DNA of 64,000 nt from DLKC01 sp002478885 (lineage in GTDB: Bacteria > Bacteroidota > Bacteroidia > Chitinophagales > Chitinophagaceae). The notes beneath the pieces were generated by a model, which worked only from the letters and a program-made list of their open reading frames with translations, did no database searches and was not told where the DNA came from. Position 1 is the first letter of the stretch, and every line of letters starts with the position of its first letter. The DNA lies in NCBI GenBank assembly GCA_046329585.1, contig JAXLUI010000001.1, forward strand, positions 992,001-1,056,000, read 5' to 3'. Below are positions 17,442 through 27,074 of this stretch, one piece after another. The position numbers were made by a program, and so were the translations under genes.

Positions 17442-19361
17442 TTATTTTTGGATTTCAATTTTAAATGATTCAGATTTCTGTTTTGAATTTAGTCTTACTA
17501 TGTAAAAGCCTGTTGCAAGTTTGCTTAAATCCAAACTGTAGTTACTTACCTTTGACATCGAACTAATTTCTTTCCGGAACATTACTTTTCTACCCGACAA
17601 GTCTGTAACATCTATCAGATATTTTTCCTGTTTGAGTGAATTAATTGTAATATTAAATATGCCCCCAGAGGGATTAGGAAAAATATGGAATTCATTGGCT
17701 TTATTTGGAGCATTGGCTTCTGCTATAAGACAGCTTTTGGTTGTAACGTTTAATGCTATGCTAAAAGACAAGCATGTACCATTAGACGCCTTGGCAGTGA
17801 CGTTTCCTCCATACGCGCCAAATTTGACATTTATCGAAGTACCTGTTGATGAACCAACTATTACAGCATCCTGCGGAATTGACCATTTATAAGAAGTGGC
17901 TCCTTTTACCGGTCTAACTGAATATGTATACGTAGATCCTTTACACACAGAACCCGGGCCACCTATGCTATCTGGGCTTGGTGGAGCACAAAGTAATTCC
18001 AAAACATCTTCATGAGGGTAGCCTCCATCTGTACTACCACTGGAGAACGTATGAATTTTTTTAAATTCCGCTGTCGAAGGGTCATAATAAAACACGGTAC
18101 CCTTGTCGTATTTGCCTCCGTAAAGCGTAGTTCCATAGAGCCTGCCATTTGAGGTATTTATCAAGCTTCCATCCGGGTTTGATCCTTTTTCCAATCCATT
18201 AAAATTAACGGGATAACTTTTGCCGAAAACCAAGCTGTTAAATCTGAAGATGTTTCCCTTTCCAAAAGTTCCACCAGCAGAAGTAAGGCCGTAGAAGTCA
18301 GAACTGGATACAGTCGTGGGGATTTCTACTAATTTCCCCTGTGGGAATGAACCAAAATTTTCCTGGTTACCACAAAATTCCAAATTGTTTTGAAAAGTGT
18401 GGGTTGTTAAGTTAAACCGGAAAACCGTTCCGCTATCACATTTGCCTCCATTGAATGTGGTGCCATACAAGTAAATACCTGTTTGGATTAAACTGCCTCT
18501 AGGTTTTTGTGCAGCCGGATTTGCACCAAATTCCCAGTATTGCATAGCCTTATTTGATCTATTGAAACTATATAATACACCTCTATCATTTGTATTGTAT
18601 CCGCCATTATATGTTAGTCCATATAGTAGGCCGTCGGTGCCTTGTAATAAAGAACCAACCGGAGTTATTGGGTGAATACCGGAAACAGGATTAAAGTCAC
18701 TTAATTTGTTAAACCGGTTGGAGGCTGGATTGAAGCTAAACAACACTCCGGCCTGATTATTTCCACCGGCAGCGGTTGTTCCATACAACAAGCCATCGTC
18801 GCAAAGCAGTAAACTGCCGGTTGGGTTAGTCCCAAATGAATGGCCTGTGCCCGTTGCTGCATCAAAATTTACCAGCACCGCATATTCTTCCGTTGCCAGG
18901 TTCAGACTAAACAAAACCCCACCATTATTGGTACCGCCCCTAAACGTCATTCCATATAACTTATTATTTGCTTGTGTAAGATTACCATAAGGCCATGCTC
19001 CCTGAGATCCATTAAATGAATAAATCAAATCAAATTTATCCCCGGAAAGAGATAACTTATAGATGGTACCCTGACCGTAGGCTCCACCTAATGCAGTCAT
19101 TCCCCATAATTGAGCATGCGCATTTTTTGGTTCGTTAATACCATCAAAACCATCTTTAATGACGGTGACAGTTTTTTCAATTTCCTTTCCTATAAAACCC
19201 ATTTCCGGACTTGCCAGGCTTTCTTTATCTACCCCGGTGTAATTAACCTCTTTGCTGTGGCTACCGAAATTAGTCGCTGCAAAATAGTTTCCCTGGCTGT
19301 AAGCATTAGCATGAAATATTATGCAGGTAATTACTACTGTTAACGTATAAAGCGCTTTCAT
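17442..19361 (-). CDS. Secreted GloVer-repeat propeller protein with PKD-like and T9SS domains
   Basis: 639 residues from ATG 19361 (MKALYTL, clean signal peptide ending AYSQ); ATG 19367 is an alternative. Seven tandem units carry the G(L/V)-LYGxTxxGG ... GxVFxF pattern of the choice-of-anchor GloVer repeats (~60-440). They are followed by a PKD-like Ig domain (~455-545; GPGSVCKGSTYTYSV ... YKWSIP) and a T9SS type A sorting domain (~565-639; IFPNPSGGIFNITI). Seven units fit one closed seven-bladed beta-propeller. Surface or secreted protein; ligand unknown. It is convergent with the unknown gene at 16627. Confidence 0.88.
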   Translation of the reverse strand: MKALYTLTVVITCIIFHANAYSQGNYFAATNFGSHSKEVNYTGVDKESLASPEMGFIGKEIEKTVTVIKDGFDGINEPKNAHAQLWGMTALGGAYGQGTIYKLSLSGDKFDLIYSFNGSQGAWPYGNLTQANNKLYGMTFRGGTNNGGVLFSLNLATEEYAVLVNFDAATGTGHSFGTNPTGSLLLCDDGLLYGTTAAGGNNQAGVLFSFNPASNRFNKLSDFNPVSGIHPITPVGSLLQGTDGLLYGLTYNGGYNTNDRGVLYSFNRSNKAMQYWEFGANPAAQKPRGSLIQTGIYLYGTTFNGGKCDSGTVFRFNLTTHTFQNNLEFCGNQENFGSFPQGKLVEIPTTVSSSDFYGLTSAGGTFGKGNIFRFNSLVFGKSYPVNFNGLEKGSNPDGSLINTSNGRLYGTTLYGGKYDKGTVFYYDPSTAEFKKIHTFSSGSTDGGYPHEDVLELLCAPPSPDSIGGPGSVCKGSTYTYSVRPVKGATSYKWSIPQDAVIVGSSTGTSINVKFGAYGGNVTAKASNGTCLSFSIALNVTTKSCLIAEANAPNKANEFHIFPNPSGGIFNITINSLKQEKYLIDVTDLSGRKVMFRKEISSMSKVSNYSLDLSKLATGFYIVRLNSKQKSESFKIEIQK

Positions 19362-19658
19362 AAACATGATTTTTGATTTAAATGATGCATCAAAAATCTG
19401 TTCGTGTTTATGTATAATCAATACCACATTGGGGTATTTTTTTGAGTTCCGGAACAGGAAACAGATAGCGGATACTTTAATGCAATACACTGAAGTATTT
19501 GAAACGACATAGCCATCTTCCTGTACAACATTTCCTTTAGATAACCATGTAGGGAACACAAGAAATACACAACAGCTTGTTTCAATTCAGCAGTGAATGT
19601 TTATTGGGCACACTTGATTTGATTGGAGGAGGCGGGTTTTACCGGCGAAATACAAAAA
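19362..19658. other. Intergenic region
   Basis: Upstream region of the GloVer gene and downstream of the S9 peptidase. I see no gene, repeat arm or clear terminator. Confidence 0.4.
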
Positions 19659-22007
19659 TTATTTCAGCAGGTTGTCGTCAAACAATTTTAAAATCCTTTT
19701 GTATTCGTCGGTCCAACTGCTCGGTTCAACAAAGCCATGGTCTTCAACCGGGTAGGCCGCCAGTTCCCAATTGTTTTTACCAAGCTCAATAAGCCGTTGT
19801 GCCAGCCGCACCGCATCCTGGAAATGTACGTTCTCATCAACCATACCATGGCAAATGAGTAAATGGTTCTGTAACCCGGCAGCGAAATTTATGGGTGAGG
19901 AACGCTGGTATGCGATACTGTCGTTAAACGGTTCATTGAGTATAGCCGAAGTGTAGCCATGGTTATAGTGGCTCCAATCGGTTACCGGGCGCAGGGCCGC
20001 GCCGGCCTTGAATACAGCGGGCTGCGTGAACAAAGCCATCAGTGTCATAAAGCCACCATAACTACCACCGTACATACCAATACGCGTTGAATCGATGCCG
20101 TATTCTTTTACCAGGAATCGTGCAGCATCCACTTCATCGTCAAGATCCTTGCCGCCCATGTAACGATAAATACCGGTGCGCCAATTACGGCCATAACCTG
20201 CGCTTGCACGATAATCAATATCGATCACCGTATAACCCTTATCGGCCAGCAAATTATTGAACATAAATTCATGATAATAATAACTCCACCAGTAATCTAC
20301 ATTTTGCAGGTATCCCGCGCCGTGTACAAAGATGACTGCGGCGTTGTTTTTCTTTTCCTTTGCAGGTTCATAAATGCGTGCATAAACCTGCGCGCCGTCA
20401 CGGGCTGTAATAGGAATAATCTTCGTATCACGCCATGCGTAACTTTTAAATTCATCGCTCATCCCCTTGTTTGTTACCTGTTGCGGTTGTTTACCCGGTG
20501 CATTTTCCTGTATATACAATTCCCAGGGTTTGTTCTGGTAAGAATAGCGATAGGCGATGTATTTTTCATCGGGTGAAACACTGACTTCGTATCCGCCCGT
20601 CATGGAAGTGATCTTTTGCTTGTTGGTTCCATCGATATTAATACGATAAAAATTTTGCTTGCCCGGGTGTTCTTCATTGCTCAGCAGGTAGAAATATTTT
20701 TTATCGCGGCTGAGTATGGTTTGCTGTATCTCATAGCTGCCGCTGGTTAGCGCTTTTTTTGTTTGGGTACCGATGTCAAAACTATAAAGATGCGAATAGC
20801 CGGTGACCTCGCTTTGAAAGTAATACAACTGGTCGTTGACCCAGCCCTGCTGATCTGAGCTTTCCCAGCCAACACCGGGCCCACCGATCCATGCTTCGTC
20901 GTGTTGATGATCGACCAGCTTAAGTTTTTTCGTAGCAGTATCAAACTGCATCAGCCACCGGTCTTTGTTATCAACAGATCGTATGTCGGCGATCGCCGCA
21001 CTGCCGTTACCATTCCATTCGAAGTAAGCCAAGTACACGGACTTAACAGTAACCGGCGTGTCTTTAAATTTCGAAGGGTAATCCTTCATATAAAGTGGCT
21101 TCTCCGTTATACCCGGGAGCGAATCCGTATTGATCTTTTGTAATGTATCATTTAACCGGTCAAGTACAAACCACTCCGATTTTCCCTGAGGAGCGCCAAC
21201 ATTGGTGCGGCCAGGGATATCTGTCGTATAACCTGATTCCGTTACATAACTCGGAACAATAGTGGTTTTTTCATTTGCAGCGGGCTCATACAAAACATAG
21301 GTAATGAAACGTGTATCAGGGCTCGTTTGTACGGACTGTATCTCATTGTCCCCGCTGTAGATGATGTGCAGGGTGTCTTTGTCTTTTATAGCATCGAGGT
21401 ATGCCTTACGCTTGTCTTTTTTATCCTTGCGTTCTTTGATAATATCAGATGTTGCAAGTTGCTGCTGTTGCAGAAATTTTTCTTCGGCACTCAGTTTTTT
21501 TGCCGGTTTGTTTTCCTTCTCAAAATCAGTCAGCTGCCTCGTAATACCTGTCTTGATCTCCCAATCAAAAAGATCATCGCCTTTCTGATAGGCAATAGCT
21601 TCACCGTTCAGCACAAACACCGGGTTGCTTTCATAGTCGGCTGTTTGCGTTATACGAGTGGTTTTATTCAACAAAACATCCACCAGGTAAATATCACCCT
21701 TGTAAGCATAAGCCAGCTGCGTGTAACTCTTGTTATGCGCTGCGTTGCTTACTGCATTTACAACCTGCCTTTCGTTGTAAGTGGTTTTGAACGGTGCAGC
21801 CCCACCCGGCTCATATTTATAGGCAGAATCACTGGTTGCTTTTTCCGGGTTCCATTGAAAGTAAACAGCCTTGCTGTTGTACGACCAGGCAATGCCCGAA
21901 GGTGAGGTGCCGATCCATTTTGAATCGCGCATGATCTTTTCAACGGTTAGCTGCGAATAGCCTGATACCGATACCAATAAAATAATAACAACGAATAACT
22001 TTTTCAT
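19659..22007 (-). CDS. Exported S9 family prolyl-oligopeptidase-like peptidase
   Basis: 782 residues. Signal peptide ~1-18 (MKKLFVVII ... GYSQ). An eight-stranded-type WD/DPP-IV-like beta-propeller (~30-500, with repeated SPDxxxI/V blocks) is followed by an alpha/beta hydrolase domain (~540-782). Catalytic triad: Ser649 in GGSYGG, Asp724 in VDENVHF, His757 in EDHGF. Such periplasmic S9 peptidases remove dipeptides or cut short peptides, usually next to Pro. It is one of three exported peptide-handling enzymes in a row on the same strand (with 22500 and 25230), separated by repeat-filled gaps rather than packed as an operon. Confidence 0.93.
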   Translation of the reverse strand: MKKLFVVIILLVSVSGYSQLTVEKIMRDSKWIGTSPSGIAWSYNSKAVYFQWNPEKATSDSAYKYEPGGAAPFKTTYNERQVVNAVSNAAHNKSYTQLAYAYKGDIYLVDVLLNKTTRITQTADYESNPVFVLNGEAIAYQKGDDLFDWEIKTGITRQLTDFEKENKPAKKLSAEEKFLQQQQLATSDIIKERKDKKDKRKAYLDAIKDKDTLHIIYSGDNEIQSVQTSPDTRFITYVLYEPAANEKTTIVPSYVTESGYTTDIPGRTNVGAPQGKSEWFVLDRLNDTLQKINTDSLPGITEKPLYMKDYPSKFKDTPVTVKSVYLAYFEWNGNGSAAIADIRSVDNKDRWLMQFDTATKKLKLVDHQHDEAWIGGPGVGWESSDQQGWVNDQLYYFQSEVTGYSHLYSFDIGTQTKKALTSGSYEIQQTILSRDKKYFYLLSNEEHPGKQNFYRINIDGTNKQKITSMTGGYEVSVSPDEKYIAYRYSYQNKPWELYIQENAPGKQPQQVTNKGMSDEFKSYAWRDTKIIPITARDGAQVYARIYEPAKEKKNNAAVIFVHGAGYLQNVDYWWSYYYHEFMFNNLLADKGYTVIDIDYRASAGYGRNWRTGIYRYMGGKDLDDEVDAARFLVKEYGIDSTRIGMYGGSYGGFMTLMALFTQPAVFKAGAALRPVTDWSHYNHGYTSAILNEPFNDSIAYQRSSPINFAAGLQNHLLICHGMVDENVHFQDAVRLAQRLIELGKNNWELAAYPVEDHGFVEPSSWTDEYKRILKLFDDNLLK

Positions 22008-22059
22008 GAATTCATTTTTCCTGTCAAGAGAATTGGAAGGCCAGCCAAATTAGTGAAAT

Positions 22060-22161
22060 TTTCAGGAGCCGGGCATTTGATTTACTATAGGGCTTTCGCT
22101 GCGCGAAGTGCCGGCTTGTACGGCATTGCACTCTTGTACTGCATTGCCTTTGGCAGCTATA
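22060..22161 (+). repeat. Intergenic repeat arm, GCCGGC hairpin type
   Basis: GCCGGGCATTTG, then GCGCGAAGTGCCGGC ... CGGCATTGCACTCTTGTACTG. Parallel to 24828-24908, 38932-38985 and 40395-40450. Confidence 0.8.
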
Positions 22162-22242
22162 CAAAAAGTTCATACGGCTTTCTTCGGGCAACCGCGGCAG
22201 TATGGCAGTATGAAAGCCTGGCTCATAAAAACAATCACTTTC

Positions 22243-22314
22243 TTACCTCAACTCAAAATCCAATAGGGGCTGCTGCCCCGGTAAATGTTCTACAAAACAA
22301 TTCCATTTCTTTTT
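22243..22314 (-). repeat. Duplicated 3' end of the S9/DPP-IV gene
   Basis: 72 bp matching 22500-22571 with six mismatches by eye, including the stop codon context TTACCTCAACTCAAAATC. The duplicate is not part of any gene and lies 257 bp downstream of the real end. Confidence 0.92.
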
Positions 22315-22380
22315 TCTGTTCTCACTGAGTTTCCCGCCAGGGACTCTGTGAAAGGTCTTAAGCGAATGCGATTATATGTC

Positions 22381-22492
22381 CACAGTCTTTGCGATGCATA
22401 ACGTTGTGAGAACCTCCTGAACAAAGTTCCGAACGATGAAGTGAGTGACACAACAGGCGATGCCAAAAAATACAAAAGCCTGGCAAAAAAAT
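22381..22492 (-). repeat. Composite intergenic repeat: hairpin module plus GAGTGACACAAC arm
   Basis: CACAGTCTTT ... AACGTTGTGAGAAC, then GAACG, GAAGTGAGTGACACAACA, GGCGATGCC, AAAAGCCTGGC and an A run. The order of modules equals that at 16307-16430 read on the opposite strand. Confidence 0.85.
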
Positions 22493-22499
22493 CACACCC

Positions 22500-24749
22500 T
22501 TACCTCAACTCAAAATCCCATATCGGCTGCTGCCCCAGTAAATGCTCTACAAAATAATTCCATTTCTTTTTGGTGAAATAGTCGTTGTAAATACCGGTGT
22601 ATCCGTGATGCTGGCTGGGAAGAATAAGCATATCAAACTCCTTGTTGGCTTTTATTAATGCTTCGGCCAGTTTAAAGGTCGCGGAAGGATTTACATTCTC
22701 ATCGATACCGCCGTGGGTGATGAGCAATTTCCCTTTAAGGTTGCCTGCCATTGTTATGTTGGAAACGAGATTGTATGTTGAGTCAACGGGCCAGCCCATA
22801 TACATTTCGGGCCACCAGTCTTTTTCCATCCTGAAATCATGATCGGCGGAACTGGCAACGGCAACTTTGTAAAAATCAGGAAACTCAAGCACAGCATGTC
22901 CTGCATCGTAACCACCCGCTGAATGGCCAAAGATGCCGACCCTGTCAGCATCAACCCAGGCATATTTTTTTGCCAACTCTTTTATGGCAAGCACATGATC
23001 GGTGAGGTTCTTTCCCATATTCTTGTACGAGACATTGTGAAACGCTTTTGAACGGCCAGCCGTTCCCATGCCGTCAACACATACCACAATAAAACCCAGT
23101 TCAGCCATGGCCTGGTTATTCCTGGCAAGTGTTGACATAAATGTGCGCGGGAACATATTGGTATGTGGACCGGTATACGACTGATCGATCACCGGGTATT
23201 TTTTGGAAGGATCAAAGTTGGTGGGTTTCCATATCGCGCCATAAATAGTGGTAACGCTGTCTCTTGCAGTGGCTGTAAAAGTCTCTGTGAAATGAAAGCC
23301 CGTTGCCATCAAATCATCAATATTTGCCTTGCAGAGTTCTTTTATGATTTTGCCCGATGTTGTTTCCCTGAGCACTGTTCTTGTTGGCTGGTCCGGGGCA
23401 GAGAAATTGTCGGTAAAATATTTTCCGCCGGGAGATACGGCAATATCGTGATTGGCATTTTCCGGTGTGAGCAATGCAAAGCCTTTTCCATCTATGCCCG
23501 TTTTATATAAGTGCTGATAGTATGGATTGCGGCCGGGTTCTTTTCCAGAAGCAAGAAAGAAGATCGTCTTTGTTTTTTTATCAACTGAATAAATACTGTT
23601 GATGTAATAAGCGCCACTGGTTATTGCTGTAAGCATTTTGGTTTTTAAATCCAGCGAATACAACTGGCGCCAGCCGTCTTTTTCTGAGAGGATGATTATT
23701 TTTCCAAACTCTTCCTGAAGCATAGAAGCATAACCGTCGATGTTCGTTGTGCTTTTTTCGTGGTAGAGTAATTCATTGATCTTTTTGTTAAGGTCAAGGC
23801 GATAAAGGTCAACCTGCCGGTAACCCCGCGGATAGTTTTCACAATAAATAATGCCCGGCTCTTTTGACCATTCAAATGATGCCTGGTTAACATTACGAAA
23901 TTCGTTATGCACGGTTTCCCCGCCGGTTTCGATATTAAAAGTAACCGGCGTCATATAAACCATATCGGTATCGCCGGGAGAGCCCCGGTAATACGAAAGC
24001 AGTTTTGCCCTGTACAGCGTATCTACACTCCAATCGAGCAAATACATTTTTTGCCCTTTGCGCAGATCGCAGATATAAGTCTGAATCCATTTTGAATCGG
24101 GTGACCAGCTAACAGCAAAATGCGGTGGCCGTTCGCCATTTTCTCCTTCCATGATTTCGCCCCAGCCATACCAGCTCGCATATTCATAATTTTTAAACCC
24201 ATCGGTACTTAATTGTTTTAATGCGCCCGTTTCAACAGATTTAATGTACAAATTATAGTTTTTGGCATAAGCGATCCATTTGCCATCAGGAGACTTTGAT
24301 TCGAACTCATTCTCGGTTGCACTGACTGCGTTTGACAGTTGATTATTGTTTAGATCAAGCAGGTAATCTTTTCCTGCTGTGGTAAAGGAGAGCTTGTTTT
24401 TGTCAATATATTTTAAATCGTCCAGTGGAAGATCGTTTGATTGCACCGTCTTTTTTAATGAATCGGTAAGCAGGCTGGCAACACGTTGTTGGTCAAACAA
24501 CGGTTCCACCTGCATTTTCTCCAGGTCAATTTTATTGAAAAGTTTTCCGTCTTTGCTTTGCGTGATGAATGCAAAACCTGTACTGTCGCCCGACCACAGT
24601 GGCTGCACATGCAGGTTAAAAACTTTTTTATTGTTCAGGTTCTGGAAAAGAAAACCTGCAGCTCTTGCATAATCATTCTTTGTAATGCCCTGCGCTACGG
24701 AGGTATAAGCCATAAACAGGAAACTCATGAAAGAAAAGCACTGCTTCAT
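22500..24749 (-). CDS. Exported S9B dipeptidyl-peptidase IV-like enzyme
   Basis: 749 residues. Signal peptide ~1-19. DPPIV_N beta-propeller (~60-480) and peptidase S9 domain (~520-749). Triad: Ser610 in GHSAGGYD, Asp683 in IDENV, His715 in QHHGY. The usual S9B consensus GWSYGG is replaced by GHSAGG. Family activity is release of Xaa-Pro or Xaa-Ala dipeptides from peptide N-termini in the periplasm. With the S9 peptidase at 19659 and gamma-glutamyltransferase at 25230 it suggests extracellular peptide and glutathione use. The last ~24 codons are duplicated downstream (22243-22314). Confidence 0.92.
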   Translation of the reverse strand: MKQCFSFMSFLFMAYTSVAQGITKNDYARAAGFLFQNLNNKKVFNLHVQPLWSGDSTGFAFITQSKDGKLFNKIDLEKMQVEPLFDQQRVASLLTDSLKKTVQSNDLPLDDLKYIDKNKLSFTTAGKDYLLDLNNNQLSNAVSATENEFESKSPDGKWIAYAKNYNLYIKSVETGALKQLSTDGFKNYEYASWYGWGEIMEGENGERPPHFAVSWSPDSKWIQTYICDLRKGQKMYLLDWSVDTLYRAKLLSYYRGSPGDTDMVYMTPVTFNIETGGETVHNEFRNVNQASFEWSKEPGIIYCENYPRGYRQVDLYRLDLNKKINELLYHEKSTTNIDGYASMLQEEFGKIIILSEKDGWRQLYSLDLKTKMLTAITSGAYYINSIYSVDKKTKTIFFLASGKEPGRNPYYQHLYKTGIDGKGFALLTPENANHDIAVSPGGKYFTDNFSAPDQPTRTVLRETTSGKIIKELCKANIDDLMATGFHFTETFTATARDSVTTIYGAIWKPTNFDPSKKYPVIDQSYTGPHTNMFPRTFMSTLARNNQAMAELGFIVVCVDGMGTAGRSKAFHNVSYKNMGKNLTDHVLAIKELAKKYAWVDADRVGIFGHSAGGYDAGHAVLEFPDFYKVAVASSADHDFRMEKDWWPEMYMGWPVDSTYNLVSNITMAGNLKGKLLITHGGIDENVNPSATFKLAEALIKANKEFDMLILPSQHHGYTGIYNDYFTKKKWNYFVEHLLGQQPIWDFELR

Positions 24750-24785
24750 ACAATTGTTTTTAATCGTATAAATATACTTATTTGA

Positions 24786-24908
24786 AAAGCTGGTAAAATT
24801 TTATAAGCTCGGCATTCAATTAATATGCGTCTTTTATTGCGCGAAGTGCCGGCTTATCCGGCATCGCACGCTTGTAGTGCATCGCTTTGAGCAGCGAGAC
24901 AAAAAAAA
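24786..24908 (+). repeat. Intergenic repeat arm, GCCGGC hairpin type
   Basis: Begins near AAAAGCTGG, then GCGCGAAGTGCCGGC, TTATCCGGCATCGCACGC, TTGTAGTGCATCGC and an A run. TGCCGG and CCGGCA form the hairpin. Confidence 0.8.
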
Positions 24909-25061
24909 CAGCACACATATCGTTTCCTGGCTTTTGCAGCCTTGTTACTTTTTTAATAAAGCTATCAGTGGAATAAATCACCTCATAGCCAATTCAAGTA
25001 AATTTTTTTTGTCGTTTTTGGACAAAGAATTTTCAGTAGTGCTTTCTTCGAAATGAAGACT

Positions 25062-25192
25062 ATTGAACATAACGCACAAGTGAGTAACATACCGGATAGC
25101 TATCAGTCTCAGGGTTTTTGTGCTGCCATGAAAATGGAACCTCGAACCGAGCGTGGCAACAACAGATGCCACAAAGAACAAAAGCTGGCTAC
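25062..25192 (-). repeat. Composite intergenic repeat, partly an inverted copy of 52502-52573
   Basis: AACGCACAAGTGAGTAACAT, then from 25120 a ~72-bp block that matches the reverse complement of 52502-52573 (GCCATGAAAA, GAACCGAGCGTGGCAA, AGATGCCAC, ACAAA). GTGGCA and TGCCAC pair as a hairpin. It ends in AAAAGCTGGC. Confidence 0.85.
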
Positions 25193-25229
25193 ATAATTAC
25201 ACATTATTCATCATTGATCATTCACCACC

Positions 25230-27074
25230 TCACCATCCAATACCATAATCATCTTCGTAATTGCTTGCCGCGCCCCAGAAACTGCTGTGTTTGTTATCCA
25301 GGTAAATAGCGGTGATTGGGCCCGATGTACGGTCTGCAAAGCGCAACGTATAACCCATTTGTTTTAACTCTTTCTGAGTCCATGCAGGCGTATTGTTATT
25401 GAGGAGTATAACGCCCGGCTTTGGTTTGCGGTCCTGGTCGCCGAGCGATAAAAAGAATTGATACGTGTTGATGTTCGGCGCTTCGGTGGCTTCCTGAACG
25501 TTCATACCAAACTCGGTCATATTGAGGAAGCATTGCAAGAGATTCTGATCCTGCGTGTCGCCGCCCTGCACACTGAAACAATACAGTGGCTTGCCATCTT
25601 TTAACGCGAGTGTGGGCGTAAGCGTTACCCTCGGTCTTTTGCCGGGCTGCACCACGTTAAAAGGATTGAGCGCCGAATCACAAACAAAACTCTGCATGCG
25701 CTGGCTCATGCCGACACCTGTTTTACCGGCGATGCAAGCCGGTAGCCAACCGCCACTCGGTGTTACGGAAACAACCCAGCCATCTTTATCTGCTGCCTGT
25801 ACAGAGGTAGTGCCTGCCCACACATTGCTCATATAACGATCGGTGATGGCGAGATCGGTATTCGGTGCATTGATAACCCCCCATTGCTGCAGGTAGTTGT
25901 TATAAGGATTTGTTTTTCCTTCGAACGGGTAAGGGTCGCCGGGCTTAATGGCCGGATCATTTTTATCAGGATTAATTTGAGATGCACGTTGCTTCGCATA
26001 TTCTTTCGAAAGCAGGCCTTTGATCGGAATACCGGGCGAAAAATAGGGATCGCCATAATAAAAATCACGGTCAGCAAAAGCAAGGCTCATGGCCTGGTAA
26101 ACGGTATGTATGTATCGCGTAGAGTTATAACCCATGCTTTTGAGATCGAAGTTTTCAAGAATGTTCAACGCCTGCAACATGGCCGGCCCCTGCGTCCATT
26201 GCTGCAACTTGTATACGTCGATGCCTTTGTAATTTATTTTAAGCGGCTCTTCTATCATCACTTTCCATTTTGCAAGATCATCCACAGTTATAAGTCCACC
26301 CTGTTCCTGGCAACCCCGTGTAAATTCCCTGGCGATATCGCCTTTGTAAAAACGATCATATGCGGCGTAGATAGCCTCTTTACGTGTCTTCCCTTTTTTC
26401 AATGCATCCTGTTCCGCCTCTACCATTTTGGTCAGTGTTTCATACAGGTCTTTCTGCTGAAAAATCTCACCAGCTTCAGGCGCTTCCCTTTTCTCACCGG
26501 GATGTGTAAGAAAAACCGCTTTTGAATACGGCCATGTTTTCAGCATGTCTTTATTTTTTTCAATACTGTTGGCGGTTTGCGGTTCTATAGGGTAGCCATC
26601 GGCCATTTGTATGGCAGGTCCGAGCACATCCTTTAAACTCATGGTACCGTATTCTGCAAGCATGGTGCAAATGCCACCAGGCGTACCCGGCGTTACGGCT
26701 GCAAGCGGACCGTATTCCGGCGGATAGTTCATTCCTTTCTCTTTAAAGAATTTTGCCGTAGCGCCGGTGGGCGCCATTCCAAGTGCGTTGATGGCAATTA
26801 CTTTTTTTGTATTAGGGTTGTAGATCAGTGCCTGTGTTTCACCACCCCAGCTTAGCACGTCCCACATAGTGCAGGTTGCCGCGATCATGGCACATGCAGC
26901 ATCAACAGCATTGCCGCCTTTTTGAAAAATAATGGAGCCGGCTGTGGCTGCCAATGGCTTGCCTGTTACGGCCATCCAGTTTTTGCCATAAATAATCGGC
27001 TTTTGTGTTTGCTGTGCCATGACGCATGTAGTGATCACTGCTAACAAAATAACGTGGACAATCTGCCTTCTCAT
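25230..27074 (-). CDS. ggt: Exported gamma-glutamyltransferase
   Basis: 614 residues from ATG 27074, chosen because it gives a signal peptide (MRRQIVHVILL ... VMAQ); the frame extends upstream without similarity. Single-chain precursor of the Ntn-hydrolase type: large-subunit start GGNAVDAACAM, then the processing/catalytic Thr422 in WAGTTSVQ, followed by small-subunit motifs VTPSGGW and SVQGGDTQDQ. The enzyme autocleaves before the Thr and then hydrolyses or transfers the gamma-glutamyl group of glutathione and related peptides in the periplasm. The TTSVQ context differs from the more usual GTTH(F/I)S, so the exact subgroup is uncertain. Confidence 0.9.
   Translation of the reverse strand: MRRQIVHVILLAVITTCVMAQQTQKPIIYGKNWMAVTGKPLAATAGSIIFQKGGNAVDAACAMIAATCTMWDVLSWGGETQALIYNPNTKKVIAINALGMAPTGATAKFFKEKGMNYPPEYGPLAAVTPGTPGGICTMLAEYGTMSLKDVLGPAIQMADGYPIEPQTANSIEKNKDMLKTWPYSKAVFLTHPGEKREAPEAGEIFQQKDLYETLTKMVEAEQDALKKGKTRKEAIYAAYDRFYKGDIAREFTRGCQEQGGLITVDDLAKWKVMIEEPLKINYKGIDVYKLQQWTQGPAMLQALNILENFDLKSMGYNSTRYIHTVYQAMSLAFADRDFYYGDPYFSPGIPIKGLLSKEYAKQRASQINPDKNDPAIKPGDPYPFEGKTNPYNNYLQQWGVINAPNTDLAITDRYMSNVWAGTTSVQAADKDGWVVSVTPSGGWLPACIAGKTGVGMSQRMQSFVCDSALNPFNVVQPGKRPRVTLTPTLALKDGKPLYCFSVQGGDTQDQNLLQCFLNMTEFGMNVQEATEAPNINTYQFFLSLGDQDRKPKPGVILLNNNTPAWTQKELKQMGYTLRFADRTSGPITAIYLDNKHSSFWGAASNYEDDYGIGW

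Larger units (their letters stand above)
22008..22499. other. Gene-free gap with two repeat arms and a gene-end duplicate
   Basis: No gene. Contains the hairpin arm at 22060-22161, a degenerate copy of the 3' end of the next S9 gene at 22243-22314, and a composite arm at 22381-22492. Confidence 0.7.
24750..25229. other. Gene-free gap with two inward-facing repeat arms
   Basis: No supported gene. Left arm 24786-24908, right arm 25062-25192, about 150 bp of unrelated AT-rich sequence between them. Confidence 0.65.

Noticed and set aside
24978..25181. Minus-strand 67-codon frame in the 24.75-25.23 kb gap
   Set aside because: It lies over a repeat module also present at 52.5 kb and has no domain or start context.
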